From Sipunculus nudus (taxonomy: Eukaryota; Annelida; Sipuncula; Golfingiida; Sipunculidae), in contig CM049310.1 of assembly GCA_026874595.1 (NCBI GenBank), positions 34,287,558-34,351,557 on the forward strand: a stretch of DNA of 64,000 nucleotides, given 5' to 3'. The notes below the pieces were generated by a model. That model did not search any database and was not told where the DNA came from. It worked only from the letters and a program-made list of their open reading frames with translations. Below are positions 61,101-64,000 of this stretch, piece after piece (within the stretch, counting starts at the first letter, position 1; every line of letters begins with the position of its first letter). The position numbers and the translations under genes were made by a program.

Positions 61101-64000
61101 CAGGATGGGGCTAGGTGACATGCTTGTTATGAGGGTTTTCTAGTATATGAGTCTAACCCTGAAAAGGTCAGGATGGGGCTAGGTGAAATGCTTGTGATGA
61201 GGGTTTTCGAGGATATGAGTCCAACCCTGAAAAGGTCAGGATGGAGCTAGGTGACATGCTTGTGATGAGGGTTTTCTAGGATTTGAGTCTAACCCTAAAA
61301 GGTCAGGATGGGGCTAGCTCACATGCTTGTGATGAGGGTTTTCTAGGATATGGGCCTTACCCTGAAAAGGTCAGGATGGGGCTAGGTGACATGCTTGTGA
61401 CAAGGGTTTTCTAGGATATGGGCCTAACCCTGAAAAGGTCAGGATGGGGCTAGGTGACATGCTTGTGACGATGGTTTTCTAGGACAGGAGCATACCCTGA
61501 AAAGGTCAGGATGGAGCTAGGTGACATGATTGTGATAAGGGTTTTCAAGGATATAAGTCTAACCCTGAAAAGGTCAAGACGGGGTTTTTCTCACATGCTT
61601 GTGATGAGAGTTTTCTAGGATATGAGCCTAACCCTGAAAAGGTCAGGATGGGGCTAGGTGAAATGCTTGTGATGAGGGTTTCTAGGATTTGAGCCTAGCC
61701 CTAAAAAAGGTCAGGATGGGGCTAGGTGACATGCTTGTGATTAGGGTTTTCTAGGATATGAGTCTAACCCTGAAAAGGTCAGGATGGAGCTATGTGACAT
61801 GCTTGTGATGAGGGTTTTCTAGGATATGAGTCCAACCCTGAAAAGGTCAGGATGGAGCTAGGTGACATGCTTGTGATGAGGGTTTTCTAGGATATGAGTC
61901 TAACCCTGAAAAGGTCAGGACGGGGCTAGCTCACATGCTTGTGATGAGGGTTTTCTAGGATATGGGCCTAACCCTGAAAAGGTCAGGATAGGTCTAGGTG
62001 ACATGCTTGTTATGAGGGTTTTCAAGGATATGAGTCTAACCCTGAAAAGGTCAGGATGGGGCTAGGTGACATGCTTGTGATGAGGGTTTTTTAGGATAGG
62101 AGCCTAACCCTGAAAAGGTCAGGATAAGGCTAGGTGACATGCTTGTGATGAGAGTTTTCTAGGATAGGAGCCTAACCCTGAAAAGGTCAGGATGGGGTTT
62201 TGGTCACATGCTTGTGATGAGGGTTTTCTAGGGTATGAGTCTAACCCTGAAAAGGTCAGGATGGGGTTTTGGTCACATGCTTGTGATGAGGGTTTTCTAG
62301 GATATGAGCCTTACCTGAAAAGGTCAGGATGGGGCCAGGTGACAAGCTTGTGATGAGGGTTTTCTAGGATGTGAGCCTAATCCTGAAACGGTCAGGATGG
62401 GGCTAGGTGACATGCTTGTGATGAGGGTTTTCTAGGATATGAGTCTAACCCTGAAAAAGTCAGGATGGGGCTAGATGACATGCTTGTTATGAGGGTTTTC
62501 TAGTATATGAGTCTAACCCTGAAAAGGTCAGGATGGGACTAGGTGACATGCTTGTTATGAGGGTTTTCTAGGATATGAGCCTAACCCTGAAAAGGTCAGG
62601 ATGGGGCAAGGTGACATGCTTGTGTTGACGGTTTTCTAGGATAGGAGCCTAACCCTGAAAAGGTCAGGATGGGGTTTTGCTCACATGCCTGTCATGAGGG
62701 TTTTCTAGTATATGGGCCTAACCCTAAAAAGGTCAGGATAGGGCTAGGTGACATGCTTGTTATGAGGGTTTTCAAGGATATGAGTCTAACCCTGAAAAGG
62801 ACAGGATGGGGCTAGGTGACATGCTTGTGATGAGGGTTTTCTAGGACAGGAGCCTAACCCTGAAAAGGTCAGGATAAGGCTAGGTGACATGCTTGTGATG
62901 AGGGTTTTCTAGGACAGGAGCCTAACCCTGAAAAGGTCAGAATGGGGTTTTGGTCACATGCTTGTGATGAGGGTTTTCTAGGATATAAGCCTAACCCTGA
63001 AAAAATCAGGATGGGGCTAGGTGACACGCTTGTGATGAGGGTTTTTTAGGATAGGAGCCTAACTGTGAAAAGGTCAGGATGGAGCTAGGTGACATGCTTG
63101 TAATGAGGGTTTTCTAGGATAGGAGCCTAACCCTGAAAAGGTCAGGATGGGGTTTTGGTCACATGCTTGTGATGAGGGTTTTCTAGGATATGAGTCTAAC
63201 CCTGAAAAGGTCAGGATGGGGTTTTGTTCATATGCTTGTGATGAGGGTTTTCTAGGATATGAGCCTTACCTGAAAAGGTCAGGATGGGGCCAGGTGACAT
63301 GCTTGTGGAGAGGGTTTTCTAGGATGTGAACCTAACCCTGAAAAGGTCAGGATGGGGCTAGGTGACATGCTTGTGATGAGGGTATTCTAGGATATGAGTC
63401 TAACCCTGAAAAGGTCAGGATGGGGCTAGGTGACATGCTGGTTATGAGGGTTTTCTAGTATATGAGTCTAACCCTGAAAAGGTCAGGATGGGGCTAGGTG
63501 ACATGCTTGTGATGAGGGTTTTCTAGGATATGAGCCTAACCCTGAAAAGGTCAGGATGGGGCTTGGTGACATGCATGGGATGACGGTTTTCTAGGATAGG
63601 AGCCTAACCCTGAAAAGGTCAGGATGGGGTTTTGGTCACATGCTTGTGATGAGGGTTTTCTAGGATATGAGTCTAACCCTGAAAAGGTCAGAAGGGGTTA
63701 GGTGACATGCTTGTTATGAGGGTTTCTAGGATATGAGCCTAACCCTGAAAAGGTCAGGATGGGGCAAGGTGACATGCTTGTGATGACGGTTTTCTAGGAT
63801 AGGAGCCTAACCCTGAAAAAGGTCAAGATGGGGCTAGGTGACATGCTTGTGAAGAGGGTTTTCTAGGATAAGAGTCTAACCCTAAAAAGGTCAGGATGGG
63901 GGTTTGGTCGCATGCTTGTTATGAGGGTTTTCTAGGATATGAGCCTAACCCTGAAAAGGTCAGGATGGAACTAGGTGCCATGCTTGTGATGAGGGTTTTC
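58120..64000. repeat. 68-bp minisatellite array, about 86 units, with higher-order repeats; continues past the window
   Basis: Consensus parts are AACCCTGAAAAGGTCAGGAT, GGGGCTAGGTGACATGCTTG and TGATGAGGGTTTTCTAGGAT. The first two or three units (58120-58260) are strongly diverged and the interior is much more uniform. Variant units recur in a fixed order at about 1224- and 1087-base spacing. Unit length is not a multiple of three, so no long frame runs through it. Confidence 0.97.

Noticed and set aside
63147-63329. Open frame with repeated CDEGFLGYE in the 68-bp array
   Set aside because: 68 is not a multiple of three, so the frame changes at each unit and soon stops. Composition follows the repeat.
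58120-64000. CRISPR-like array
   Set aside because: The whole 68-base unit repeats with scattered substitutions; there are no constant repeats with unique spacers, and the genome is eukaryotic.

Overview
The window reads as nuclear DNA of an invertebrate animal, most likely a bivalve mollusc. It is AT-rich, genes are split into short exons by GT-AG introns, coding density is low, and there is much intronic tandem repeat, including repeat families with GTCCGTCCGTCC and AAGGTCAAGGTCAC words that I associate with bivalve genomes. No bacterial, organellar, rRNA or CRISPR features were seen. The species call is inference from repeat style and protein similarity only.

Layout. (1) About 117-4220, plus strand: the last seven coding exons of an ABHD1/ABHD3-type alpha/beta hydrolase, with the catalytic Ser, Asp and His motifs visible. 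(2) 5113-10684, minus strand, convergent with the hydrolase: the 3' exons of a single-pass membrane protein that I do not recognise. One intron holds a 327-bp satellite. (3) 10.7-18.5 kb: no gene supported; microsatellites and a decayed coding fragment. (4) 18.5-21.9 kb: a broken hAT-family transposase. (5) 23.0-46.85 kb, plus strand: PHYHD1, an Fe(II)/2-oxoglutarate oxygenase. All 11 coding exons of one copy were joined at 33490-46851 with every splice phase matching (284 aa). A diverged duplicate of exons 1-3 alone lies upstream at 23005-25283. (6) 47.5-48.0 kb: a tRNA-like SINE with its box A half amplified ten times. (7) 53582-57660, minus strand, convergent with PHYHD1: the last four exons of the mitochondrial ribosome recycling factor MRRF. 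(8) 58.1-64.0 kb: a very long 68-bp tandem array with higher-order structure that runs off the window end, probably in an upstream MRRF intron.

The genes do not form a pathway: one lipid-type hydrolase, one orphan membrane protein, one 2-oxoglutarate oxygenase and one organellar translation factor. The most unusual theme is the relation between minisatellites and exon edges. Two arrays (PHYHD1 duplicate exon 2 and the first visible MRRF exon) are made of tandem copies of an exon/intron junction, so 5' splice-site sequence itself has been multiplied. A third array begins a few bases from another MRRF donor. A second theme is that several unrelated repeat families carry AGGTCA nuclear-receptor half-sites, including one perfect palindromic element.

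Exon joins were read by eye from phase, splice dinucleotides and protein similarity; no search or alignment program was run.
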